From: Halobellus rarus
GTDB lineage: Archaea > Halobacteriota > Halobacteria > Halobacteriales > Haloferacaceae
Direction: 5' to 3'
Length of the DNA: 64,000 nucleotides
Assembly (NCBI RefSeq): GCF_024494595.1
Contig: NZ_JANHDI010000001.1
Span: forward strand, 372,001-436,000
In this document: positions 57,680 through 64,000 of the stretch, one piece after another
Numbering within the stretch: the first letter of the stretch is position 1
Layout: the number at the start of each line of letters is the position of its first letter
The notes under the pieces: generated by a model
The model's database searches: none
Told to the model about the DNA's origin: nothing
The model's input: only the letters and a program-made list of their open reading frames with translations
Translations under genes and position numbers: made by a program

Positions 57680-58828
57680 ATGCACACCGAAGTCCTCGGC
57701 CGATCCGACGACGGAACGAGCGCGGCCGCCGAAACGAGTGCCGACCGCGTCGCAGTCGGGGCCGACGCGGCGGCCTTCGCCGGCACGCTCGGCCACCACC
57801 GCGCCCGGGACGGGAGTCGCGGCGCCCCCGTGGCGATCGACTTCGACCGCCCGCACGCCGCGCTCGTGGTCGGCAAGCGCGGCTACGGGAAGTCCTACAC
57901 GCTCGGCGTCCTGGTCGAGGAGGCGACGCGGACGCCGGGCGTCGCGCCCGTCGTGATCGACCCGATGGGCGTCTTTCGGGGACTTGCGGCCGACGCCGCG
58001 GGCGATCTCGTCCCGGCGCGCGTGATCGACGATCCGACGATCCGCGCCGACGCCATCCCGCCGGCGCGGTGGCCCGCGCTCGTCGGGACCGATCCCGACC
58101 GTCCCGTCGGCGCGCTCGTCTGGCACGCCGCAGAGACGGCCCCGACGCTCGACGGGATGCGCGAGACCGTCGCCGACTCCGACGCCGGCGGCGACGTCCG
58201 GCGCGCGGCAGCCAACCGACTCCGCCGGGCTGCGGAATGGAACGTTTTCGACCCGGCGGGCCCCGACGCCCGCGCGCTGGCCGACGGCGCGGCGACCGTT
58301 CTCGACTGTTCCGGTCTCGACGACGCGCCGTCGAACGCCGTCGCTGCTGGCGTCGCGGCCGCGCTGTACGACGCTCGCCTCGGCCGACCCTCGACTGGGG
58401 AGACCGACACACCGGGCATCGACCGGCTGCCGTGGCTCTTTATCGACGAGGCGCACGTCTTCTTCCAGGGCGTCGCGAGCGCGTCGCTCCGGGCGATCCT
58501 CACCCGGGGCCGTGCGCCCGGCGTCTCGCTCGTCGCCGCGACGCAGCGTCCGAGCGCGCTTCCCGAGGTCGCCGTTTCGCAGTCGGATCTCCGCGTCGTC
58601 CACCGTTTGACCGCCGGCTCCGACGTCCGCGCGCTCGCCGCTGCCGACCCGTCGTACCTCGACGCCGACCTCGCCGAGTCGATGCCGACGGCCCCCGGCG
58701 AGGCGCTCGTCGTCGACGACACTGCGGAGGCGACCCGGACAGTCGCCGTTCGGACGCGAGACACGCCGCACGGCGGATCGAGCCCGCGTGCCTCTGCTGC
58801 GGCACGCGCGATCGAAACTGCTGAGTGA
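57680..58828 (+). CDS. HerA-like P-loop ATPase, 382 aa
   Basis: An FtsK/HerA-family ATPase. Walker A is VGKRGYGKSYTL; Walker B is LPWLFIDEAHVFF; the sensor ATQRPSALP and the arginine-finger region HRLTAGSDVRALAAADP follow. The N-terminus has a short HAS-barrel-like stretch but no NurA nuclease is adjacent, so it is not the classical end-resection pair. It could move DNA or act as an orphan ATPase. Its 3' end is 21 nt from the crcB pair. Confidence 0.8.
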   Translation: MHTEVLGRSDDGTSAAAETSADRVAVGADAAAFAGTLGHHRARDGSRGAPVAIDFDRPHAALVVGKRGYGKSYTLGVLVEEATRTPGVAPVVIDPMGVFRGLAADAAGDLVPARVIDDPTIRADAIPPARWPALVGTDPDRPVGALVWHAAETAPTLDGMRETVADSDAGGDVRRAAANRLRRAAEWNVFDPAGPDARALADGAATVLDCSGLDDAPSNAVAAGVAAALYDARLGRPSTGETDTPGIDRLPWLFIDEAHVFFQGVASASLRAILTRGRAPGVSLVAATQRPSALPEVAVSQSDLRVVHRLTAGSDVRALAAADPSYLDADLAESMPTAPGEALVVDDTAEATRTVAVRTRDTPHGGSSPRASAAARAIETAE

Positions 58829-58849
58829 ACGCCCGCGGGAGTGTCGGCG

Positions 58850-59191
58850 ATGGCAGACCGTCTGGTCCCGGTGCTCGTCGCGCTCGGCGGATTCCTGGGA
58901 GCGACGTCGCGGTATCTCCTCGGGACGGTCGTCGCCGGATCCGAGGGGACGCTCCTCGCCAACGTCCTCGGGAGTTTCGTGTTGGCACTCGCAATCGGTG
59001 TCGTTCGGTCGACTCGGCTCCGCTTCTTCCTGATGACCGGGCTCCTCTCCTCGTTCACGACCTACAGCACCTTCGCCGCCGAGACGGCTTCGCTCGGACC
59101 GGCACTCGGAGCCGCGAACGTCGCCGCCAACTACGCGCTCGGGTTCGCCGCCGCGTTCGTCGGACTGGTGGCCGGGAGGCGGTGGACGTGA
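58850..59191 (+). CDS. crcB: Fluoride channel subunit CrcB1
   Basis: A 113-residue four-helix membrane protein of the Fluc/CrcB family that exports fluoride. It has GGFLGATSRYLLG, ANVLGSFVLALAIG and the pore motif GLLSSFTTYSTFAAE. The ATG at 58850 was chosen; a GTG three codons earlier is possible. It overlaps the second crcB by 4 nt (GTGA), so it probably forms a hetero-dimer with it. Confidence 0.92.
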   Translation: MADRLVPVLVALGGFLGATSRYLLGTVVAGSEGTLLANVLGSFVLALAIGVVRSTRLRFFLMTGLLSSFTTYSTFAAETASLGPALGAANVAANYALGFAAAFVGLVAGRRWT

Positions 59192-59565
59192 CGGGGAGTT
59201 TCGCGGTCCTCGTCGGATCGCTTCCGCTTCCACTCCTTGTCGGTCTCGGCGGCGCGCTCGGCGCGCTCGGTCGCTACGCGGCCGACGCGGCGCTCGGCGG
59301 CGGTCGACGGAGCACCGTCGCCGTCAACGTCATCGGGAGCGTCGCGCTCGGCGCGCTCGTCGCCTCGTCGCCGTCTGACGCGACGCTCGCGCTCGCTGGA
59401 ACCGGCTTCTGTGGTGCGTTCACGACGTTCTCGTCGTTCGCCGTGAACGTCGTCCGGGCGGCCGACACGGGGGACTACCGACTCGCCGCCGCCGACGCCC
59501 TCGGCACGCTCGCGACGGCGCTCCTCGGCGTCGGGATCGGCTGGTGGCTCGCAGGGTTTTGGTAG
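59188..59565 (+). CDS. crcB: Fluoride channel subunit CrcB2
   Basis: The 125-residue partner of CrcB1, starting at a GTG that overlaps the upstream stop. It has GGALGALGRYAADA, VNVIGSVALG and the pore motif GFCGAFTTFSSFAVN. In archaea and many bacteria crcB genes come as such pairs with opposite membrane topology. Ends with a Trp-rich helix GVGIGWWLAGFW. Confidence 0.92.
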   Translation: MTGSFAVLVGSLPLPLLVGLGGALGALGRYAADAALGGGRRSTVAVNVIGSVALGALVASSPSDATLALAGTGFCGAFTTFSSFAVNVVRAADTGDYRLAAADALGTLATALLGVGIGWWLAGFW

Positions 59566-59618
59566 TTCGACGGGGTCGCTCGGCGACGAGACGCCTCGCT
59601 GGAGGTCGAAAATCAACG

Positions 59619-59780
59619 CGCCCGCGGCGGGATTTGAACCCCGTCCAGACGTTCCTGCTCGCTCACTGCGTTCGCTGTGCGGGCGTGCGACTGCTGGTGT
59701 TCAAATCCCGCGTTCGTCGCACACCGATATCACGAGTGAGTCGCGGAGATGAAACTCCGCGACGCGTGAAATCGAAGAAG
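59619..59780 (+). repeat. 162-bp repeat unit A
   Basis: The first copy of a 162-bp unit repeated at 59914-60075 with 10 differences (about 94% identity). It begins with a tRNA-Asp 3' fragment in minus orientation (acceptor strand plus T arm, GCGGGATTTGAACCCC). It contains the dispersed 20-nt repeat, an inverted copy of the T-arm sequence (GTTCAAATCCCGC), a 9-bp hairpin GTCGCGGAG/CTCCGCGAC, and ends GAAATCGAAGAAG directly before the next tRNA fragment. Non-coding. Confidence 0.75.
59658..59677 (+). repeat. Dispersed 20-nt repeat, copy 2
   Basis: CTCGCTCACTGCGTTCGCTG, identical to 48937-48956 and 59953-59972, here inside repeat unit A. Confidence 0.6.
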
Positions 59781-59913
59781 CGCCCGAGGCGGGATTTGAA
59801 CCCCGGTCGTCCCGCTTCGCTCCACTCCCTGGTTCAAATCCCTTGGAGTCGTTTTGCCGACGCTGGACTCACTCGTCGCTTCGCTCCTCGTTCGTATTCA
59901 CGTCGGCAAAAAG
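59781..59913 (+). repeat. 133-bp repeat unit B
   Basis: Starts with the same tRNA-Asp 3' fragment (CGCCCGAGGCGGGATTTGAACCCC) and carries GGTTCAAATCCC in opposite orientation further on, a 12-bp inverted repeat of the T arm. The middle is different from unit A (CGTCCCGCTTCGCTCCACTCCC, TTGCCGACGCTGGACTCACTCGTCG). Sits between the two A copies. Non-coding. Confidence 0.7.
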
Positions 59914-60075
59914 CGCCCGAGGCGGGATTTGAACCCTGCCCAGACGTTCCTGCTCGCTCACTGCGTTCGCTGCGCGGGCCTGCGACTGCTGGTGTTCAAA
60001 TCTCGCGTTCGTCGCACACCGATTTCACGAGTGGGTCGCGGAGATAAAACTCCGCGACGTGTGAAATCGAAGAAG
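59914..60075 (+). repeat. 162-bp repeat unit A'
   Basis: The second copy of unit A, ending exactly where the intact tRNA-Asp gene begins (in plus coordinates its 3' end). It carries the tRNA 3' fragment, the dispersed repeat, the reversed T arm with one mismatch (GTTCAAATCTCGC) and the hairpin GTCGCGGAG/CTCCGCGAC. Confidence 0.75.
59953..59972 (+). repeat. Dispersed 20-nt repeat, copy 3
   Basis: CTCGCTCACTGCGTTCGCTG, identical to the copies at 48937 and 59658, inside unit A'. Confidence 0.6.
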
Positions 60076-60148
60076 CGCCCGAGGCGGGATTTGAACCCGC
60101 GTCACGACCGTGACAGGGTCGTATGATGGGCCACTACACCACCCGGGC
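60076..60148 (-). tRNA. tRNA-Asp, anticodon GTC (copy 2)
   Basis: A 73-nt cloverleaf. The acceptor GCCCGGG pairs with CTCGGGC (one G-T), discriminator G. The anticodon arm CGACC-CTGTCAC-GGTCG holds GTC in the loop. The T arm is GCGGG-TTCAAAT-CCCGC. No intron, no encoded CCA. It is identical to the upstream copy at 60169 and its 3' end faces the fragment array. Confidence 0.96.
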
Positions 60149-60168
60149 ACACATCGGAGCAAAACCAA

Positions 60169-60241
60169 CGCCCGAGGCGGGATTTGAACCCGCGTCACGA
60201 CCGTGACAGGGTCGTATGATGGGCCACTACACCACCCGGGC
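60169..60241 (-). tRNA. tRNA-Asp, anticodon GTC (copy 1)
   Basis: Identical to the copy at 60076-60148, 20 bp further upstream in the transcription direction. Both are probably made from one promoter; TCTTAATTAGAC on the minus strand (about 60268-60280) is a likely TATA element. Confidence 0.96.
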
Positions 60242-60478
60242 TTGCTCCACTTCCCCGTAACCCGGTAGTCTAATTAAGACTTATCATCTGACGGCGGCGT
60301 GGGAGCGATCACCGAAGACCGATCGCAACGTCCCGCGACGGTCGACGTAGGTATCACGGTACTCGGCCACGTCGACTGACCGTCCGGCAGTCGCGTCGGC
60401 GTCGTGTCGACGCGACAGAAAGATCGGCCGAAGAAGTCGTTTCGGAACCCGATGGCTGTCGAGAGTCGAGGACTCCGC
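60242..60478. other. Spacer between tRNA-Asp and atpD
   Basis: About 237 bp without a gene. It holds the tRNA promoter candidate near 60268-60280. The rest, near the 3' end of atpD, shows no ORF or repeat of note. Confidence 0.45.
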
Positions 60479-61162
60479 TCAGTCGTCCGCGGGAGCGGCG
60501 GCGGCCGCTTCCTCTGCCTCTCGCTCTTCTTTCTCCTCTTTCTCTTTCTTGTTCTTGATCTTCTTCAGGCGGAATATCTCCTCGCGCTCCTGCTCTTCGA
60601 GCTTCTGCTCGATGTACTCCTTGTTCTCGTTGAGTTCGGGGAGCAGTTTGAATTCGAGGGCGTTCACCCGACGCTTGGTCGTCTCGATCTCTTTGAGCAT
60701 CTTCTTCATCGCCGTCTCGACCTCCGCGGCGAGGATGATCGTTTCGAGGAGTTCCTCGTAGGCGTCGGCGGCTTCGTCGATCCGCGCCGAAGAGCCGAGC
60801 AGCCCGTACCCGCGCTGATCGAGGCTCTTTCTGACGCGCGAGGACTCGATCTGCGGGACGACGACGCCCATAATGTTCTTCGACTGGGTCGTGATCTCGG
60901 GGTGCTCTTTGAGCGCCGCGGCGGCCCCGCGGACGGCGACGTCGCCCTCCATCGCCCGCGCCATATTGATCTTCTTCTGGGCGGTCTCGTAGTTCCCGTC
61001 AAGCTCCGAGCGGACGTCCTGTGCCTGATCCAGGATGTCCATAAACTCCATAATGAGGCCGTCGCGCTTCTGTTCGAGCGTGTCGTGGCCCCGCTCGGAC
61101 AGTTCGATGCGATCCTCGATCGCCATCAGGTTCTTGCGGGTCGGTTTGACGTCTTTGGCCAT
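60479..61162 (-). CDS. atpD: A-type ATP synthase subunit D
   Basis: Central-stalk subunit of the archaeal ATP synthase, 227 residues. The family start is [39 protein letters not shown] long coiled coil follows, ending in a Lys/Glu-rich helix ([18 protein letters not shown]) and a haloarchaeal Ala/Asp tail. The other atp genes are outside the window. 36 nt upstream is the end of brp/blh on the same strand. Confidence 0.95.
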   Translation of the reverse strand: MAKDVKPTRKNLMAIEDRIELSERGHDTLEQKRDGLIMEFMDILDQAQDVRSELDGNYETAQKKINMARAMEGDVAVRGAAAALKEHPEITTQSKNIMGVVVPQIESSRVRKSLDQRGYGLLGSSARIDEAADAYEELLETIILAAEVETAMKKMLKEIETTKRRVNALEFKLLPELNENKEYIEQKLEEQEREEIFRLKKIKNKKEKEEKEEREAEEAAAAAPADD

Positions 61163-61198
61163 CTTGTAGGAGGCTAGTGAACCGAGCGTGTTAACCTT

Positions 61199-62371
61199 TT
61201 ACTGTTCGTCCACGAGACGGGCGAGACCGGCGTTCTCCGCCCAGTCCATCCACGTCACGATCGCGACGTGCGGGAGCGTCAGAACGGAAATAAAAACCAG
61301 ATAGAGCGCCGCGGCCGCCCGGAGATCCGTCTGCGTCCCGACCGCCACGTCGGCCGCGACGACGCCTCCCGGGAGTGCGACGTCGCCCGCAACTGCGATA
61401 GCCAGAAGCAGCAGGACGGCGACGGCCGTCAGCGGGAGCGCGTCGCGTCCCACCCGCATCAGTGCCGGGACGGGTCCTCTCTCGGCGAACGTCGTCCGGG
61501 CGGTCGGATCGACCGCGATCAGCCTGGCGATGTGACGGAGCGAGTGCCACACGCAGAAGTACACGCCGACGGCGAAGAGCGGCGGGACGAGGAGGAAGAA
61601 GCCCCACAGGAGGGCCGTCTCGCCCGCATCGAGGTACCAGACGCGGCCCCCGCTTCGCCGCCGCCCCGCGAGCAGCGTCGCGACGGTCAGCAGTGCGAAC
61701 CCGCCGCCCAGCGTTCCTCGAACCGTCGGCGACAGGAGCCACGCGGCGTCCAGTTCGGAACCGAACAGCGCGACCCACGCCCCGACGACGACCCGGTACT
61801 CCGCCGGGTGGGCCAGAAGCGGAACCAGCATCGGGAGTCCACCCCGCACGAGCAACGTTCCGACCCGGACGCCGCGGCCGTCGAGGTGGCTCGCGCCGAT
61901 CGCATCGAGCGCGTAGACGTCGCCCTGCCCCCAGTGGAACCACGTCAGTGCCACGAACAGCGCGGCCGACGCGACCGGGAGGGCCCACCACAGGAGTCCG
62001 TAGGCGCTCCCGAGAACGAGATACAGGACCCCGACCGCGAGGATCGACGCAGCCGTGGGTCGACGGCCGGCGGCCCGCGCCGGTGCCAGGTGGTCGACCG
62101 CGCCGTGCGGCAGGCCGAAGACCGCCAGGCTCACCGCCAGCGGGCCGTATCGGAGCCACCGCGGGAGCGTCTGCGATCCGGTGAACGCGGTCGCGATCGC
62201 CCAGACAAGCGTGATCCCCCCGATGACGACCCAGGCCGGCCGGACGCCGACGCGCCGCATCACTGACGCGGCGATCGAGCCGCGGCTCCCCGGGGTTTCG
62301 ACGGCGCGTGACGGCATCGACTCGCCGCGTCCGACCGACCCGTTCTCGCCGTGTCCGGTCGGCTCGTCCAT
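61199..62371 (-). CDS. blh: Beta-carotene 15,15'-dioxygenase, Brp/Blh family
   Basis: Cleaves beta-carotene to retinal, the opsin chromophore. The 390-residue membrane protein has about nine helices. Conserved His residues in FGLPHGAVDH, TWFHWGQGD, CVWHSLRH and LPHVAIVTWMD probably bind iron. The N-terminal 40 residues are polar. It follows the cyclase by only 4 nt, so both are one operon. A decayed opsin lies upstream of that operon. Confidence 0.93.
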   Translation of the reverse strand: MDEPTGHGENGSVGRGESMPSRAVETPGSRGSIAASVMRRVGVRPAWVVIGGITLVWAIATAFTGSQTLPRWLRYGPLAVSLAVFGLPHGAVDHLAPARAAGRRPTAASILAVGVLYLVLGSAYGLLWWALPVASAALFVALTWFHWGQGDVYALDAIGASHLDGRGVRVGTLLVRGGLPMLVPLLAHPAEYRVVVGAWVALFGSELDAAWLLSPTVRGTLGGGFALLTVATLLAGRRRSGGRVWYLDAGETALLWGFFLLVPPLFAVGVYFCVWHSLRHIARLIAVDPTARTTFAERGPVPALMRVGRDALPLTAVAVLLLLAIAVAGDVALPGGVVAADVAVGTQTDLRAAAALYLVFISVLTLPHVAIVTWMDWAENAGLARLVDEQ

Positions 62372-62375
62372 TTTC

Positions 62376-63194
62376 TCAGTCGCCGCGGTCGACTGTCGCT
62401 TCGGATCTGTTCGTCGATCGATGACTCGCCGTCGAATCGCCGTCGAGCCGGGTCACCACCAGTCGGTAGAGCACGAGCCCCTGCACGACGAAGAGGTTCG
62501 TCACGAGGAAGAACGTCGCCTCCTCGACCGGGAGGCCGGCGACGGTGATCCCGGTCGTGTACTGCCCCGAGAGCACCCAGATGCCGTACTCGATGGCGAT
62601 CCGGTCGACGACACACAGATACAGTGTCGGGAGCAGCGTCCCGAGGGCGACCGTCCGCCGTCGCGCCCACAACTGCGGCGCGCCGACGACCCACTGCAGC
62701 GCCAACACCGGCGCGGCCCACGCGAGTATCGCGCCGAGGTAGAACGTCCCGTCGGCACCGAGTGACTGCCACCCGACGAGGCCGAGCACCGCCGCGACCA
62801 CCAGCGCACCCCCTCGCCACGCGACGGGCCTCGAAGCCTTGGGCCACCCCGTCGGGAAGTCGAGGTGTGCGAGCCACAGCGCCGTGATCCACGGCTGTAC
62901 CAAGATGAACAGGTACTCCTCGATCGGGGCGTGTCCCAGCGTCAGGAGCGTCGTTCCGTCGCCGTACCACCACACGCCGCGGGCGATGAGGTAGTTGTCC
63001 CACGGCGTCGTGTACGCCAGCGCGACGACTGTGATGATTACTACTCCCGCCCAGTAATTCCGCCATCCCTCGCCGAGCGCCGCGCTGCTCTCCGCGACCC
63101 GCGTCCGACTCACGAAGCCCGTCGCACACAGAAACAGCACGGCGGGGAGCAGGAACGCGAGGTGGAACTGTAGGTACGTGAACTGGATAGTCAT
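62376..63194 (-). CDS. crtY: Lycopene beta-cyclase, fused CrtYc-CrtYd type
   Basis: Converts lycopene to beta-carotene. The 272-residue membrane protein has two related halves, as in the archaeal fused lycopene cyclase. The first half has TPWDNYLIARGVWWY and HAPIEEYLFILVQP; the second has VDRIAIEYGIWVLS and LPVEEATFFLVTNLFV. It feeds the Brp/Blh enzyme encoded just downstream. The 141-bp gap upstream to the opsin remnant has no strong TATA box, so the operon may once have been driven from the opsin promoter. Confidence 0.93.
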   Translation of the reverse strand: MTIQFTYLQFHLAFLLPAVLFLCATGFVSRTRVAESSAALGEGWRNYWAGVVIITVVALAYTTPWDNYLIARGVWWYGDGTTLLTLGHAPIEEYLFILVQPWITALWLAHLDFPTGWPKASRPVAWRGGALVVAAVLGLVGWQSLGADGTFYLGAILAWAAPVLALQWVVGAPQLWARRRTVALGTLLPTLYLCVVDRIAIEYGIWVLSGQYTTGITVAGLPVEEATFFLVTNLFVVQGLVLYRLVVTRLDGDSTASHRSTNRSEATVDRGD

Positions 63195-63335
63195 CGGTTG
63201 TCTCCGCGGAGTCGCCCGGTCCCGTGCTCCGGATACGATACCGGCAGTCTCCGTGCCGTTCGTCGAGCGCGGCTCGCGCCGTGCCGTTTCGGGTAGGTCC
63301 GAACGCTCCGATCAAAGAGGTTGCGGCCGCGACGA
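63195..63335. other. Spacer between opsin remnant and crtY
   Basis: 141 bp without a gene. GGTATCGTATCCGG (minus strand, near 63225-63240) is about 27-40 nt before the crtY ATG and is only a weak promoter candidate. Confidence 0.4.
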
Positions 63336-63486
63336 TCAGTCGGTCGGTTCCGGATCGGGACTCACCGAGCCGGCGGCGTCGAGCACTTCGCGGCTCGACA
63401 GCAGGATGATACCGAATCCGACCTTCGCGACCAGGTTCAGTATCTTAAACCCCGGCCGTCTCGACACACTGCAGGACGATCTGCCG
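63336..63486 (-). pseudogene. Remnant of a bacteriorhodopsin-like opsin, C-terminus only
   Basis: On the minus strand the 37 codons ending at a TGA at 63336-63338 read like an opsin helix G and tail. They contain NLVAKVGFGIILLSSRE, matching bacteriorhodopsin's VSAKVGFGLILLRSR, with the retinal-binding Lys at 63423-63425. They end in an acidic PDPEPTD tail. Just upstream, one frame over, is IVLQCVETAG, like the start of that helix (IVPLNIETL), joined by a one-base frameshift and an in-frame TAA. Helices A-F are absent because the next gene ends at 63510. Not translated as an opsin. Confidence 0.7.
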
Positions 63487-63509
63487 TCACAAAACGCGTG
63501 TGCCTCCTC

Positions 63510-64000
63510 TCACAACCGTCGCCACCCGGCGTAGCCGAGGAGAGCGACGAGCCCCGTCGCGAGCACCGACGCGAGCGGCGTGGGGAGCGACCCGCTCGTG
63601 GTCGCCCCGCCGACCGCCTCGCTCGGCGCGAGCGTGGCGGAGAACCCCGTCAGATCCGTGCCGACGCCCCACTCGGCGACGGCACCCTCCGTGCTGTCGG
63701 CCGGGATCGCCGTGTCGGCCAACGCGTAGCCGTCGGGCGCGACGAGCACGAACGGGCGATCGGGTCGGAAGCCGCTCGCGAACGGTTCCTCGACGACGAG
63801 GCGGTCGCCGTCGACAATCGCGAGGTTCGACCACGACGCCGACAGCGTGACGACGCCGACGCCGTCGGCCGTCGTGACCTCGGCGTCGGCGTCGGAGACG
63901 GACATCTCACGGCCGATCTCGCTCGCCGTTCGATTCGCGACCCGGGACAGCCGCTCGTCGAACCGCTCGGTCACGTTCCCCGTCTCCCCGCGGAGTCGGT
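63510..64000 (-). CDS. Hypothetical exported protein, C-terminal part (5' partial)
   Basis: The frame is open to the right window edge, so the start is missing; a GTG at 63974 is internal to it. About 163 residues are visible. They include VTERFDERLSRVANRTASEIGREM, a beta-rich domain (GVGVVTLSASWSNLAIVDGDRLVVEEPF), a Ser/Gly/Thr linker, and a final hydrophobic helix PLASVLATGLVALLGYAGWRRL. It is a membrane-anchored extracellular protein of a haloarchaeal type (DUF7345-like, tentative). The stop is 24 nt before the opsin remnant. Confidence 0.7.
   Translation of the reverse strand, partial: RLRGETGNVTERFDERLSRVANRTASEIGREMSVSDADAEVTTADGVGVVTLSASWSNLAIVDGDRLVVEEPFASGFRPDRPFVLVAPDGYALADTAIPADSTEGAVAEWGVGTDLTGFSATLAPSEAVGGATTSGSLPTPLASVLATGLVALLGYAGWRRL

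Noticed and set aside
57680-58828. HerA-based defence system
   Set aside because: No adjacent nuclease, Sir2 or other effector is present. Neighbours are fluoride channels and an Ig-like protein.
59619-60241. CRISPR array
   Set aside because: Repeats are regularly placed, but the units are long, similar throughout, and are tRNA fragments. There are no short repeats with unique spacers and no cas genes.
63178-63534. 118-codon plus-strand ORF in the opsin-remnant region
   Set aside because: Its codons overlap the start of crtY and the opsin fragment; its composition is not protein-like for this genome.

Overview
The window is chromosomal DNA of a haloarchaeon (class Halobacteria; a Haloferacales-type genome is my guess, not proven). 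Three things support this. The proteins are strongly acidic and the third codon positions GC-rich. The informational genes are archaeal: EF-2 with a diphthamide loop, EF-1alpha next to S10, SUI1, aIF5B, aRF1, PAN, Nob1, TiaS and A-type ATPase subunit D. Lineage markers are present too: CarS for archaeol lipids, CofE for F420, lycopene cyclase with Brp/Blh for retinal, and many haloarchaea-only unknowns. Many starts have a TATA-like box about 27 nt upstream of the ATG, as expected for leaderless transcripts.

Layout. 1-7.2 kb: EF-2 (5' end cut by the window), a membrane histidine kinase, a leader ORF/ACT/homoserine dehydrogenase operon, EF-1alpha-S10, and tRNA-Ala(CGC). 7.2-9.2 kb: an AT-richer islet after the tRNA with a Tat-exported beta-helix protein. 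9.2-15.6 kb: two membrane proteins, SUI1, and a MoxR-DUF58-transglutaminase operon. 15.8-20.5 kb: mutS-mutL. 20.5-30.2 kb: cofE, a phosphoesterase, a NUDIX-eIF2B fusion, engB, NUDIX, small unknowns, rimI and aconitase. 30.5-41.8 kb: dUTPase-like protein, PAN, PdaD, hydrolase, aIF5B, PRC-barrel/Nob1, CPBP protease, aRF1, a MinD-like ATPase with a long acidic tail, and a 47-aa membrane protein. 41.8-48.9 kb: argS, rbkR-ribB, an epimerase, ilvE, a 486-bp nested inverted repeat, DUF502 and carS. 49-55.6 kb: a small unknown, pyrE, GfcR-like regulator, purine permease, an arylsulfotransferase-like propeller, glutaredoxin and an HTH regulator. 55.7-59.6 kb: tiaS, an unknown, a HerA-like ATPase and a crcB pair. 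59.6-60.3 kb: two identical tRNA-Asp genes preceded by tandem repeats carrying tRNA 3' fragments. 60.4-64 kb: atpD, brp/blh, the lycopene cyclase gene, an opsin gene remnant, and a partial unknown.

Functional links. PdaD makes agmatine and TiaS puts agmatine on tRNA-Ile2. RbkR and RibB are a riboflavin pair. The cyclase and Brp/Blh turn lycopene into beta-carotene and then retinal, and directly upstream lies the decayed C-terminus of a bacteriorhodopsin-like gene, the protein that would use retinal. Most of the window is ordinary core genome. The most unusual items are the opsin remnant, the tRNA-Asp fragment array, the inverted-repeat element at 47.2-47.65 kb, the coupled leader ORF before the ACT gene, and the MinD-like protein with a MinD-type membrane-targeting tip. 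I found no complete mobile element, CRISPR array or recognisable defence system.
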